Below are positions 25,793 to 34,262 of a stretch of DNA of 64,000 bases, in pieces. Source of the DNA: JBMNKL01 sp050261495 (GTDB taxonomy: Bacteria; Bacillota; Clostridia; Acetivibrionales; DTU013); the NCBI GenBank assembly GCA_050261495.1, contig JBLNDI010000018.1, positions 10,970 to 74,969 on the forward strand. The letters are read 5' to 3'. Made by a program: the position numbers and the translations under genes. The notes beneath the pieces were generated by a model. That model made no database searches and was not told where the DNA came from. It saw nothing but the letters and a program-made list of their open reading frames with translations. How positions within the stretch are numbered: the stretch's first letter is position 1; each line of letters starts with the position of its first letter.

Positions 25793-25943
25793 ATACATGT
25801 AATACAATATCATGTATAAGTTGTTTTATACCAGCACATAATATAGTTGCTGGACAATTTTAAGTTCTCTTACAAATGATAAAAGTTCAAAGCAACAGAA
25901 GAAAAAATATGCAAATGCACAAATGAAGAAGATCCGGGAAAAG

Positions 25944-25970
25944 AAAAGAGAGTTGCGAAAACTCTCTTTT
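25944..25970 (+). terminator. Rho-independent terminator
   Basis: An 11-bp stem AAAAGAGAGTT / AACTCTCTTTT with a 5-base loop. With the promoter at 25765 it bounds a possible transcript of about 170 nt. Confidence 0.75.
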
Positions 25971-26129
25971 CACTTTCTATGGGAATTGTTTAAGTGTCTC
26001 GGCATACATTTTTCCACATGATGTCCCAATTTGCACTATACCCGCTCGTCCCCTTGATTACCCAAGGCGTTGCGGGTTCGCTTTTCTTTTGATAATATAT
26101 GTATTAAAAATATGCCGGGAGAGCGTAAG

Positions 26130-26945
26130 TTGAAGACGTACGGTTTTGTCGGACCCAGTGGCACAGGTAAAAGCCACAGGGCTTCATGGGTCGCAAAAGA
26201 AAGAGGAATAGAGTATATAATAGACGATGGGCTTTTAATAAAAGAAAACCAGGTTATAGCGGGCACTTCGGCCAAAAAGGAAAAAACAAGGGTCGGGTCG
26301 ATAAAGCGCGCGCTGTTTTGCGATGATTTGCATGCCAACGAGGTAATTGAAGCAATTAAAAGGCATAATCCGAGCGCAAGACTGATACTGGGAACATCCG
26401 ACGGCATGGTGGACAAAATAGCCGAGAGGCTCCAGCTGCCCGAGCCCTGTGAAAAGATGCATATTGAAGATGTCGCGGATGAGTTTGAAATAAAGCAGGC
26501 GCTCGCTACAAGGCGCGAACAGGGGAAACATGTCATCCCGGTTCCCACATTCGAAATAAAAAAGGATTTTTCAGGGTATTTTCTTGATCCCTTGCAGATT
26601 TTTCGCCGCAAGGGCAAAATCAATTTCCAGCTGGATGGAGAAAAATCTGTAGTCAGGCCTACCTTCAGCTATCTTGGCAGCTACACGATATCGGATTATA
26701 CCATTTACCAGATTGTGGAGTATGTCGTCCTCAACATCAAGGGTGTGAGCAAAATATCGAGGTTCAGGGTTGATAACAGGCCGGAGGGCGCCTACATGGA
26801 AATGGACCTGGCGCTGGTATACGGTTATAAAATACGGGAGCTTATCAAGGAAATACAGCAAAAAATAGTCGAAGAAGTCGAAAGGCTTACCGCGCTTAAC
26901 ATACAGCAAATCAATATTACGGTAAAAAGCCTGGTTGTAAACTAG
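26130..26945 (+). CDS. P-loop NTPase fused to an Asp23/Gls24 domain
   Basis: A 271-residue fusion. The N-terminal half has a Walker A GPSGTGKS at residues 8-15 and an acidic IDDGLLI strand, resembling HPr-kinase-like or adenylate-kinase-like P-loops, with LILGTSDGMVDKIAERL following. The C-terminal third (about 185-271) carries an Asp23/Gls24 domain (GVSKISRFRVDNR, MEMDLALVYGYKIRELI, INITVKSL), an envelope-stress-associated module. TTG at 26130 follows GGGAGAG; the first residues MKTYGFVG fit a P-loop protein. ATG at 26112 and TTG at 26070 are alternatives. Such fusions occur in clostridia, but their role is unknown. Confidence 0.8.
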   Translation: MKTYGFVGPSGTGKSHRASWVAKERGIEYIIDDGLLIKENQVIAGTSAKKEKTRVGSIKRALFCDDLHANEVIEAIKRHNPSARLILGTSDGMVDKIAERLQLPEPCEKMHIEDVADEFEIKQALATRREQGKHVIPVPTFEIKKDFSGYFLDPLQIFRRKGKINFQLDGEKSVVRPTFSYLGSYTISDYTIYQIVEYVVLNIKGVSKISRFRVDNRPEGAYMEMDLALVYGYKIRELIKEIQQKIVEEVERLTALNIQQINITVKSLVVN

Positions 26946-27034
26946 GGTAGTTCCATCCATCCGTGTAACCTTTGATTTCACATCAAAATATAATATATCG
27001 AAATATCAAAGTGCGGCGCGAAAGGGGTCTCGAA

Positions 27035-27691
27035 GTGTTTCGCTATTATCCGTATTTCAGGCAGGCTTTGCCGCAACCCGTGCAGCCATGCTCGTACATA
27101 AGGCTGCTTCATGCCTCGCCCGGCACGCCTGTGGCAGATGTTTACATAAACAACGGTCCGGCGGCTTCATACCTTGCCTTTAAAAGCTTTACGGAGTATA
27201 TGCGCATTTCTCCGGGCGTGCATAATATTAAAGTTTTTCCGGCCGGCAACAGGGATAAAGCATTGCTTGACACCGACTTGACAATTCCTGTCCGGTCCAT
27301 TTTAACATGCGCAATTATTGGTCTGTCGCCTGATATCGGTATAAAGACGTTTTTTGAAACGGTGGTGCGGATTGAGCCGGGCAAATTGCGATTGCGCTTT
27401 TCGAATCTCGTGCCCGGCAGCCCGGATTTGGACCTGGTATTACGTGGAGGCCAAACGCTGTTTGAAGAGGTTTCATACGGGAAAGCCACTAATTATGCCT
27501 TGGTTCCAAGCGGGACATATACTTTCTATCTCCAGCAAAGCGGCACGGACAGAAGCCTTTTGTATGTGCCCAATATCAGGCTGACTGAAGGAAGGTTTTA
27601 CACTATCTACGCGGTAGGCCAAACCGGAGGAGAAATACCGCTCCAGGTGCTTATACCGGTCGACGGGAATTCATATATCCAGGCGGGATGA
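27035..27691 (+). CDS. DUF4397 domain protein
   Basis: A 218-residue protein with two DUF4397-type beta repeats: YIRLLHASPGTPVADVYING-like at about 20-40 and LRFSNLVPGSPDLDLVLRGG at about 115-135. DUF4397 proteins are usually extracytoplasmic, but I see no signal peptide. GTG at 27035 follows AAAGGGG by eight bases; the frame from TTG 26972 lacks a ribosome site. It is separated from the P-loop gene by about 90 bp. Function unknown; a spore-surface role is only a guess from its clostridial distribution. Confidence 0.78.
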   Translation: MFRYYPYFRQALPQPVQPCSYIRLLHASPGTPVADVYINNGPAASYLAFKSFTEYMRISPGVHNIKVFPAGNRDKALLDTDLTIPVRSILTCAIIGLSPDIGIKTFFETVVRIEPGKLRLRFSNLVPGSPDLDLVLRGGQTLFEEVSYGKATNYALVPSGTYTFYLQQSGTDRSLLYVPNIRLTEGRFYTIYAVGQTGGEIPLQVLIPVDGNSYIQAG

Positions 27692-27706
27692 ATGCATGGG
27701 GCTGCT

Positions 27707-28489
27707 TTATTTGAAAGCGCAGTAGCTTTTGAGTTTTTGTATGCTGCGGGGCAAAGCGTCTTTCGAATTGCCCCAGGGAGCGTCGTTGTTTCGATAGTCG
27801 AATTTTTTCGTGAACCACTCAAGCTCCCGTTCTATTCTCTCCATATTTTCAATCTGCCTGACGATCAGCCGGCTTATAAACCTGCCGCCCTCATCGGCAG
27901 AAAGGTATTTGCCCGCGGCGATAATCAGCTGTTTTAAGTGTACGAGGCAAAAACCCTTTTTCTCTTCGAATACCGCCCGGAATTTCTCTTCTTTCGACCA
28001 GAGGTACATAATTACATCCAGGTACCTGTCCATCGTATACTCCATCCTGCTGCAAATCGTGCAACTTTCTTCGATTTCGTCAAGCATCCTTACAAAGGCG
28101 CTTGCGGCGTCCGTTCCGGCAGGATTCCTGTGAAACAGCCAGTCTTTCAAAGATAGCTTTTTAACATTTCTACGGGCCTCGGGGTTAAACTCCGCCTCAA
28201 TAAAAGGCTTGCCGGTTTCCCTCATTCTTTCGATCAGTTCCCTCATGTGGGTATCAGTCACAAGTCCCAATCCCAAGCGGTTTTCCTGCCTGTTGTACAT
28301 CAACTCGAAGTGCCTGCGGCAAAACCCCTTCCTGTTCGTGTCTATCCTGCAGTCAGGCTCCATTAGTGCGGGACCAAGGTAGTATTCGGTATAATCACAT
28401 TCAAGTTTGCTCTCAAGCAGGCACAACGGGCATTCCGAATCCTGCGCGAATGCTTCCGTAACGGGGATTGTATATATTTTCTCTTTCAT
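27707..28489 (-). CDS. DUF6062 family Cys-rich protein
   Basis: A 260-residue soluble protein with repeated Cys motifs: CPLCLLESKLEC near residue 21, FCRRH near 56, CTICSRM near 140 and FCLVHLKQL near 175. This CPLC...FCxxH pattern, repeated twice, suggests two zinc-binding half-domains and fits DUF6062. AGGGAGAATG precedes the ATG. Convergent with the DUF4397 gene. Function unknown. Confidence 0.78.
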   Translation of the reverse strand: MKEKIYTIPVTEAFAQDSECPLCLLESKLECDYTEYYLGPALMEPDCRIDTNRKGFCRRHFELMYNRQENRLGLGLVTDTHMRELIERMRETGKPFIEAEFNPEARRNVKKLSLKDWLFHRNPAGTDAASAFVRMLDEIEESCTICSRMEYTMDRYLDVIMYLWSKEEKFRAVFEEKKGFCLVHLKQLIIAAGKYLSADEGGRFISRLIVRQIENMERIERELEWFTKKFDYRNNDAPWGNSKDALPRSIQKLKSYCAFK

Positions 28490-28689
28490 TTGTCATTCTC
28501 CCTTGATATTATTATTTAACGGGCAATAATCCGCCTTCAGGGCGCGAACCCCGGGCGTGCCGGTTCTACGGCCGCGCGGTTGTTTGCCCGGCGACGGTGG
28601 CGCTTGAGATTTTTAATATGTTAAAATGATTATATCACACGGTTTTGAAAAAAACAGCCGCGTATGGCAGAGTCATACGGCGGAGCCAT

Positions 28690-29652
28690 ATGACAGAATT
28701 ATGGGATGCAATTGTGGAAAGGCAGGAATTTATGCTATACAGGGGTTATGATGTAGAAAGCGATATATGTGTTGTGAACAGCCGCGGGAAGCCTGCCGCG
28801 GTTAAACGCGTGTTGGTGCGCGGGATTCGTGATTTTGACCCCGTGCATATTTTCGAGTGCGGGCAATGCTTCAGGTGGAGCAAGGAGCCGGATGGCAGCT
28901 ATACGGGAGTAGTGCGCGGGAAAGTGGCCAACGTATCATACGCGCCGGGCATGCTTGTAATTAACAACGCGACAATGGAAGATTTTAAAGATACCTGGTT
29001 TGATTATTTCGACCTGGGAAGGGACTACGGCATGATCAAGAAGGCCGTGATTACCGATGAAATAATGGAAAAAGCCGTCGAATTCGGCAGCGGCATTCGT
29101 CTGCTGCGGCAGGAGCCGTGGGAGGTACTGGTATCATTCATAATCTCGGCGAATAACAGGATATCGAGAATAAAAAGGAATATCCATGATATTTCCAGGC
29201 TTTTCGGCGAGGAAAAGGAGTATGGAGGCAAAAAATACTACTGTTTTCCGGATGCGGAAAAACTGGCGTCGCTGAGCCTTGAGCAGGTAATGGAATGCAG
29301 GGCCGGCTACCGGTGCGAATATATTATCGATACGGCAAGAGCGGCGGCAGCCGGTGAATTTGACCCGGAGAAGCTTGGGAAACTTGATGCGGATGAGGCA
29401 AGGAAAGCTTTGAAACACTTTAAGGGAGTAGGAGACAAGGTTGCCGACTGTATCCTGCTTTACAGCGGGACACGGTATGACGTATTCCCGGTGGATGTGT
29501 GGGTAAAAAGGGTCATGCAGGAATTATATTTCGGACGGGATGTCGGGCTGAACGAGATCCGTATGTTTGCCAGGGACCGTTTCGGCCGGTATGCGGGTTT
29601 TGCCCAGCAGTACCTGTTTTATTACGCCAGGGAACATAAAATCGGCGCTTGA
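28690..29652 (+). CDS. 8-oxoguanine DNA glycosylase/AP lyase (OGG1 type)
   Basis: A bacterial OGG1-like base excision repair enzyme of about 320 residues. The N-terminal OGG_N domain (FDPVHIFECGQCFRWSKEPD) precedes an HhH-GPD domain (VLVSFIISANNRISRIKRNI). The hairpin GVGDKVADC carries the catalytic Lys250, and FPVDVWVKRV the Asp269, numbered from the ATG at 28690; these correspond to human Lys249 and Asp268. GGCGGAG precedes that ATG; ATG 28732 with AGGCAGGA is also possible. It removes 8-oxoG from DNA. A DUF3343 gene follows. Confidence 0.93.
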   Translation: MTELWDAIVERQEFMLYRGYDVESDICVVNSRGKPAAVKRVLVRGIRDFDPVHIFECGQCFRWSKEPDGSYTGVVRGKVANVSYAPGMLVINNATMEDFKDTWFDYFDLGRDYGMIKKAVITDEIMEKAVEFGSGIRLLRQEPWEVLVSFIISANNRISRIKRNIHDISRLFGEEKEYGGKKYYCFPDAEKLASLSLEQVMECRAGYRCEYIIDTARAAAAGEFDPEKLGKLDADEARKALKHFKGVGDKVADCILLYSGTRYDVFPVDVWVKRVMQELYFGRDVGLNEIRMFARDRFGRYAGFAQQYLFYYAREHKIGA

Positions 29653-29741
29653 AGCAGCCGGTGTAACATTATGTGTACTGCCGCAATAGTATGGTTATGT
29701 AGGGGGAGCCTATATCCACCAACACCGGGAGCGTGAGGTAC

Positions 29742-29999
29742 ATGGACGGAATCGCAATTGTTGATTCGGGCAATTATGCGCTTAAACTTGCCGCCATACT
29801 TGAGAAGAAGGGCTATTTTTTTGAAGTGGCGTCAACCCCGTGCCATATAGCCAAAAGCGGCTGCAGCTACTGTCTGAAGTTTCCGCTGGAGTACAAGGAT
29901 TTGGTGCTGAGAGAAGCTTTTTTAAACAAAATAGTTATCAGGGAGATTTATAAAATCGAGCCGCAGCTAATGCATAACAACTATATCAAAATATATTGA
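29742..29999 (+). CDS. DUF3343 small Cys-containing protein
   Basis: An 85-residue DUF3343 protein: an N-terminal strand-helix (GIAIVDSGNYALKLAAILEKKG), STPCHIAKSGCSYCLKF with three Cys, and a C-terminal IREIYKI. DUF3343 is described as a putative Se/S carrier-like domain. ATG at 29742 follows GTGAGGTAC. It lies 90 bp after the OGG gene. The 160-bp stretch after it up to the RNA promoter at 30161 shows no gene. Confidence 0.85.
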   Translation: MDGIAIVDSGNYALKLAAILEKKGYFFEVASTPCHIAKSGCSYCLKFPLEYKDLVLREAFLNKIVIREIYKIEPQLMHNNYIKIY

Positions 30000-30160
30000 A
30001 AAGGAACATGCCGTAATGGACAAAAGGCCAGAACTCCGGAGGTGGAAATTATTTCCCATAAAATACCTGACAACACATACTATTCTTTTGAATAACGGCG
30101 AAAAACGAAGGCAATTCGATTATTTCAGTATTTTAGAGGAATAATTTTTATTGCGGTTTA

Positions 30161-30190
30161 TTGCCAAACCATAGCCGGCGATGATATAAT
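30161..30190 (+). promoter_or_regulatory. Promoter of the candidate noncoding RNA
   Basis: TTGCCA at 30161-30166 and a perfect TATAAT at 30185-30190, 18 bp apart, pointing into a 330-bp noncoding stretch with extensive base pairing. Confidence 0.6.
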
Positions 30191-30196
30191 TTAAGT

Positions 30197-30460
30197 ACGA
30201 AAAGCGGTTGGGCAAGGCGATATACCGCGGTTGTACGCAGGTCACGGACCTGTTGGAAACAGAATAAACCATCCAACCTGAAATGCTCGGATAAACCTAT
30301 AATTTTGAACCTACATCAGACATACGGGAGTCCGGAGTTTGGTAGCAAATATCAGGCCACAAGCTAATTCCGACACACGGCTTGACGTGTGCAACGGCGG
30401 TGGAAGATTGGAGTTATCAGCAGGACACCCACCTAGCGTAGGGCTAGGTGTCAAAATATA
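30197..30460 (+). ncRNA. Candidate structured noncoding RNA with a multi-branched core
   Basis: No ORF with a ribosome site exists here. A long-range stem pairs ACCGC-G-GTTG (30224-30233) with CAAC-G-GCGGT (30392-30401), nine pairs around one G-G mismatch. Inside are CAGGTC-ACG-GACCTG (30238-30252), TTGGA/TCCAA (30253-30257/3072-type partner at 30272-30276) and CACACG/CGTGTG (30374-30379/30386-30391). The 5' strand 30230-30238 can instead pair with GTGTGCAAC at 30387-30395, so alternative folds are possible. A CACCTAGC/GCTAGGTG hairpin (30430-30450) closes the 3' side. The family is not identified; a large clostridial RNA such as 6S or the raiA motif is possible. Confidence 0.65.
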
Positions 30461-30487
30461 GGGGAACGGCTTTTCGGGTTTAAAAAA

Positions 30488-30524
30488 ATAAGAGGACGGT
30501 CTTTAATGATTGTCCTCTTTTCTT
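30488..30524. terminator. Bidirectional terminator
   Basis: AAGAGGAC (30490-30497) pairs with GTCCTCTT (30512-30519), with A-rich DNA before and TTTTC after. It can end both the RNA from the left and the minus-strand gene from the right. Confidence 0.8.
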
Positions 30525-30528
30525 GCTT

Positions 30529-32193
30529 TTATTGCGTTTCCTGCCACTCCCTGGGCCCTTCCCATTCTTCCCACTCTTTCATTTTATCAGGATCAACGGA
30601 AGAGGGCTTTTGTGAGGGCTTTCGTTCCGCCGGTTTTGGCTCGTTACCCCGGTTTGTCGATACTTCCGTCTTTGCTGCAAGTCCGTCCACGGCTGATGAT
30701 GCATCCGTTGACGATGCGTCCGGGGTTTTGCCGGGTGCAGCCGTATTGCCGCCGCCGGTTTCATCCCCGTATGGGACGGCGCTGTTTCCGGCTCCTGTTT
30801 TTTGCTCTTCATTTTGCCCCGCAGCGTTCTTGTCAATGCGTGCCGCCGCTCTTACGGCGCTGCCGGTTTTTTCAGCCTGCTTCAGCCGGTTTTCAACAAT
30901 ATTCAGGCGTATGCCGTATTTGTCCACTTCCTTCGCCAATTCCATGTATACGTTGGCCAGGCGGGATATTTCCTTTTTTACCCCGGACAAGCTTTCCCTG
31001 ATTTCTGCAATGCTTCCCTGCATTTGCCTGAAGGCGTCATGTACAATACTTCCGGAGTTTCCGTGCAGGGACGCCGCGCCATCGGCATGGCCGCTTCCCG
31101 GTGAAAAAGGCTGCGGGGAAAGCGCGGAAATGTCCCCAAGCGCGTCGGTATTAATGAATGCCAGTTTAAGGCCATATGCAGTGCTGCCTGGGAATATCCC
31201 GGGGGAAAGTGAAAAAGATCCCGGTTTCATGCTTCCTGCCTCGTCGATCCAATTATCCCTGGGGCTGTTGGACTTGTAGCATATGCACTGCAATTGGCGG
31301 CCGAATTGTGTCTCGTACCTTGAAGGCTTCCCCCAGCCGCCGCCGCGCAACAGGCAGGAGTTGTAATAGATTACGTCGTCCCGCACCCAGTAGATTACTA
31401 TCCTGTCGCGGATTTGCAGGATTGACGCGTTATCAAACGAATGAACGGAAGAATGAATGATTGTTTCCGCGGACCACAGATTCCTGCCGGGAGCTTTTTG
31501 CTGGTATACCATCTCGAAAAGCCTTTGGGAACGCCTCTGGTAGCATAAATGAATCGTGCCGCCCGTATCGATGATTGCATGGGGATACTCGCAGTTGCCC
31601 GCATATTTTGTGACAAGTGTGAAATCGCTCCAGTACCTTGACGCGGTATTGAATTTCTTGTACCCGAGCTGCAGGTATTTTCCGTCATAAGACTGGTAAA
31701 ATGCGTAAAGGTTGTCGTCCGGGTCGTATACAATGGAACAGGGCAGGCTGCTTCCCGATACATAGTCGACCACTTTCGGAGTCTCCATCCCGGTGCTGCC
31801 GAATACCTGGTATGCAAGCATGAAAGAATTGTCATGCTGCAATACGTAAAAGAGAAGGATGTTGTTTTTTAACGGCGCTATGAAAAGATGCTTGTCATAA
31901 GCCGAAGGTATTCTGCTTTTTAGTACCGGGGTTGTTTTCAGCGATTGGCCGTCAAGCCTGGAGTAATATATGTTGCCGTTGTTGTCCTGCAACAGGAGAT
32001 GATATACGTTGTCACGGTCCATTTCGGCATAAAATCCGCGGTAAACGTTCTTGTGGAGGACAATGGCGTTGCTCCATGCACCCCTGGCGGACATAACCTT
32101 CAAACACAGGTTTTGCATTTCATCATGGAAAAAGCTGCACATTTCTCCGCCGGATTGCCGGAATATGAATTGCTTGTTTATCAGATTGAACAT
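30529..32193 (-). CDS. Hypothetical protein: beta-propeller-like domain, coiled coil and low-complexity tail
   Basis: A 554-residue protein without a recognised name. Residues about 1-330 form repeated short beta blades with aromatic and Asp-Asn loops (VYHLLLQDNNGNIYYSRLDG, LYAFYQSYDGKYLQLGY, IHLCYQRRSQRLFEMVY, VIYYNSCLLRGGGWGKPSRY), like sialidase or lectin propellers. Residues about 385-445 form a coiled coil (IAEIRESLSGVKKEISRLAN), and the tail is Ser/Thr/Pro/Gly-rich. No signal peptide is clear. Similar proteins occur in sporulating clostridia next to spore genes. Ribosome site is weak. Confidence 0.72.
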   Translation of the reverse strand: MFNLINKQFIFRQSGGEMCSFFHDEMQNLCLKVMSARGAWSNAIVLHKNVYRGFYAEMDRDNVYHLLLQDNNGNIYYSRLDGQSLKTTPVLKSRIPSAYDKHLFIAPLKNNILLFYVLQHDNSFMLAYQVFGSTGMETPKVVDYVSGSSLPCSIVYDPDDNLYAFYQSYDGKYLQLGYKKFNTASRYWSDFTLVTKYAGNCEYPHAIIDTGGTIHLCYQRRSQRLFEMVYQQKAPGRNLWSAETIIHSSVHSFDNASILQIRDRIVIYWVRDDVIYYNSCLLRGGGWGKPSRYETQFGRQLQCICYKSNSPRDNWIDEAGSMKPGSFSLSPGIFPGSTAYGLKLAFINTDALGDISALSPQPFSPGSGHADGAASLHGNSGSIVHDAFRQMQGSIAEIRESLSGVKKEISRLANVYMELAKEVDKYGIRLNIVENRLKQAEKTGSAVRAAARIDKNAAGQNEEQKTGAGNSAVPYGDETGGGNTAAPGKTPDASSTDASSAVDGLAAKTEVSTNRGNEPKPAERKPSQKPSSVDPDKMKEWEEWEGPREWQETQ

Positions 32194-32398
32194 AATTTAT
32201 AATACCTGCATTTCTTTCTGTCGTTCTAAATTATATATATGACGGCAGATGCAAATTTTATTGCTTTAAGATTTTGTATTTAAAATTCGGCGCAAAACGT
32301 AAAGTTACGTAAAATATCACAAAAATCCGATTGCAACATATTATGAAAATGAGAGGGAAATCAAATTTATATAGCTTTAAATGAAGGGGGATTTAGAT

Positions 32399-33307
32399 AT
32401 GAGCTATAATCACGAAAAAGTGCTTCCGGGCAATATCTGCGAAAAAGACTTATGCAAAATCAAGGAAGCAGTTTGTATACAGGTAGAGAAGATTTACGAC
32501 TCCTGCAAGGAAAAAGACTGCATTGAGGATGCCAAGGTATTTTTCAAGAACCCCGATAAAATGGACTGGATAATATGCCACGCCATCAATGTGAAAGCCA
32601 GGCGAGCCGAGGTTGTAAAGGTATTCTCCGATGTGGAAGAGGTACCGTTCAAGAGGGGTTTTTTCACCGTAGACATCAAGTTCTTTATCAAGGTCGAACT
32701 GGACTTTTTCGTACCCAAGCAAAATGGCGGCATCAAGATTATTACCGTACCGGGCATCGTGCTGTTTGACAAAAAGGTCATACTGTTCGGTTCCGAAGGC
32801 AATGTTAAAATATTCAGATCCCATTTTGTAGACAAGGGTCTCGACAACCAGGGTGATTCAGCGCTGCAGCAGGATAATCTTCCCATCTCCAAGGTTGAGG
32901 TAGCGGAACCAATCACATTGGGAGCGAAAATTGTTGATGTGCTTGAAAATATTTGCGACAGCGGTTGTGACAGGAACATGCCGAAAAGTGTCAGCGACCT
33001 GATTGACGATGTTGATTTTGATGAAACGGACATAGTTGTCGGAGATTCGAGGCATCTTCAGATTAAGAGGCAGGTTGTGGTGACAATTGGGCTTTTCTCC
33101 ATTATCAAGCTTGCAAGAATGGTACAATTGCTGATACCTGCTTTCGACTTCTGCGTTCCGAAAAAGAAGTGCATTGCCGCGACCGAGGAGGAGCCATGCA
33201 AACTGTTTGACACGATCGACTTTCCGATAGACGAATTCTTCCCGCCCCAAAAAGTAGATTTCCCCGGTGCGATAGAAGAAGAAAGAACGATGACAAATGA
33301 TGAATAA
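32399..33307 (+). CDS. Conserved clostridial hypothetical protein (KVYDSC-type)
   Basis: A 302-residue soluble protein with paired Cys motifs (VCIQVEKIYDSCKEKDCIED near residues 28-47; NICDSGCDRN near 185; CVPKKKC near 258). The central part is beta-rich (FFTVDIKFFIKVELDFFV; QIKRQVVVTIGLFSIIKLAR), repeated twice, suggesting duplicated beta domains. I recognise the YDSC...DC pattern from conserved clostridial proteins of unknown function, possibly spore-associated. ATG at 32399 follows AAGGGGGA; ATG 32381 overlaps that site. A strong terminator follows. Confidence 0.75.
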   Translation: MSYNHEKVLPGNICEKDLCKIKEAVCIQVEKIYDSCKEKDCIEDAKVFFKNPDKMDWIICHAINVKARRAEVVKVFSDVEEVPFKRGFFTVDIKFFIKVELDFFVPKQNGGIKIITVPGIVLFDKKVILFGSEGNVKIFRSHFVDKGLDNQGDSALQQDNLPISKVEVAEPITLGAKIVDVLENICDSGCDRNMPKSVSDLIDDVDFDETDIVVGDSRHLQIKRQVVVTIGLFSIIKLARMVQLLIPAFDFCVPKKKCIAATEEEPCKLFDTIDFPIDEFFPPQKVDFPGAIEEERTMTNDE

Positions 33308-33323
33308 TATGCACGGAAGTACA

Positions 33324-33355
33324 TAAAGGGATGGCGCCGCCATCCCTTTATTTTT
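33324..33355 (+). terminator. Rho-independent terminator
   Basis: AAAGGGATGGCG / CGCCATCCCTTT is a 12-bp palindromic stem followed by ATTTTT, 20 bp after the stop of the 302-residue gene. Confidence 0.9.
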
Positions 33356-33390
33356 GCCGTATGCATGCCGCCCGCGATATGCGCATGTTT

Positions 33391-33412
33391 GCCGGCGCGA
33401 GCCTGCGCCGGC
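33391..33412. repeat. GC-rich 8-bp hairpin downstream of yvlD
   Basis: GCCGGCGC pairs perfectly with GCGCCGGC across GAGCCT; flanking GCATG/CATGC can extend it past a TTT bulge. No T-run follows on either strand, so it is not a classical terminator. Confidence 0.6.
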
Positions 33413-33456
33413 ATGCGGGAACCGGTTGGCGCCCGCGCTGATTTAGCGGTTTTCGG

Positions 33457-33822
33457 CTACATGGTTTTGCCAGGTATCAAAAGGTTTATGATGCCATAAA
33501 CAATGGCGCCGAGTATTGCGCCGAATACAGTTACGTTATAACCTGGCACAATAAATTTGACGACATAAATTATTACAGCAGCAACAATAAAGCTTGTCAG
33601 TCCCCTGCCAAAAGGAGTAGCGTCAATACCGAGCACTCTTTGTACGAGATAGTCCAGGACAGCGATAACGGCTGCAGCTATAATCAGCGACCAGATGTCC
33701 GATATGCTGAACCCAGGCGTGAGAAACGCTGTTACGGCAAGTACTATTGCCCCGACCAGCCACCTGATTACGAACTGCCCGAAATTGAAACGCTGCGTTG
33801 TTTTTTCAACATTTTCAGCCAA
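33457..33822 (-). CDS. YvlD-like phage-holin family 4-TM membrane protein
   Basis: A 121-residue protein with four hydrophobic helices (FVIRWLVGAIVLAVTAFL; DIWSLIIAAAVIAVLDYLV; SFIVAAVIIYVVKFIV; VTVFGAILGAIVYGIINLL). It matches the YvlD/phage-holin-IV group of small membrane proteins linked to envelope stress operons. TTG start at 33822 with GGAAGTGA before it. It is divergent from the T-box leader. Confidence 0.85.
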   Translation of the reverse strand: MAENVEKTTQRFNFGQFVIRWLVGAIVLAVTAFLTPGFSISDIWSLIIAAAVIAVLDYLVQRVLGIDATPFGRGLTSFIVAAVIIYVVKFIVPGYNVTVFGAILGAIVYGIINLLIPGKTM

Positions 33823-33984
33823 TCATATCACTTCCTTTCAAAGGATATAATGAAAATGCAAATTGTCGTCAATACTATTATTCATTCGGAAAGTTATGTT
33901 TATGCAGTTTTGATAATCTTATTTGTTTACTTTATAGCAAATATCTGATAAAATAAATAAAATATTAAAACAAGATAAATTGTA

Positions 33985-34240
33985 TTGAAATCAGTTGAAA
34001 AGGCGATGACCCGGGAGAGTAACCCGCACAATAGCCTAAGAGAGATTCCGTCACCGGCTGAAAGCGGAATCGGTGAATTGGCGGACGAAGTGCCCCGTGC
34101 GAGCCGGGAGCCTGAATCAAGTAAGGCTTCACGGAGACTGCTCCGTTATGCATACGAGATTGGCAACCCGAAGCTTGTTGCCGAATCAGAGTGGAACCGC
34201 GGGATACTTCGCCTCTGTAAGAGAGACGAAGTATTTTTTG
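33985..34240 (+). promoter_or_regulatory. T-box leader, cysteine specific, controlling cysE-cysS
   Basis: Stem I begins with the AGAGTA and AGAGAG blocks near 34016-34045, with the GGCTG distal loop at 34058-34062. TGC at 34091-34093, in GAAGTGCCCC, fits the Cys specifier codon. The T-box AGAGTGGAACCGCGG is at 34188-34202. The terminator stem ATACTTCG (34204-34211) / CGAAGTAT (34227-34234) ends in a T-run. Uncharged tRNA-Cys would favour antitermination. Confidence 0.93.
34204..34239 (+). terminator. T-box intrinsic terminator
   Basis: An 8-bp outer stem ATACTTCG/CGAAGTAT with inner CTCT/AGAG pairing and a run of six T; its 5' arm overlaps the sequence next to the T-box. Confidence 0.9.
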
Positions 34241-34262
34241 TGTTGGAGGGGAAGATTATTCC

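Noticed and set aside
25924..26022. 32-codon lysine/arginine-rich ORF in the ytxC-downstream gap
   Set aside because: No ribosome binding site, and the terminator hairpin lies inside it; it is probably noncoding.
30506..31279. 257-codon plus-strand ORF opposite the propeller protein
   Set aside because: Low-complexity shadow of the Ser/Pro-rich tail, starting at the terminator.
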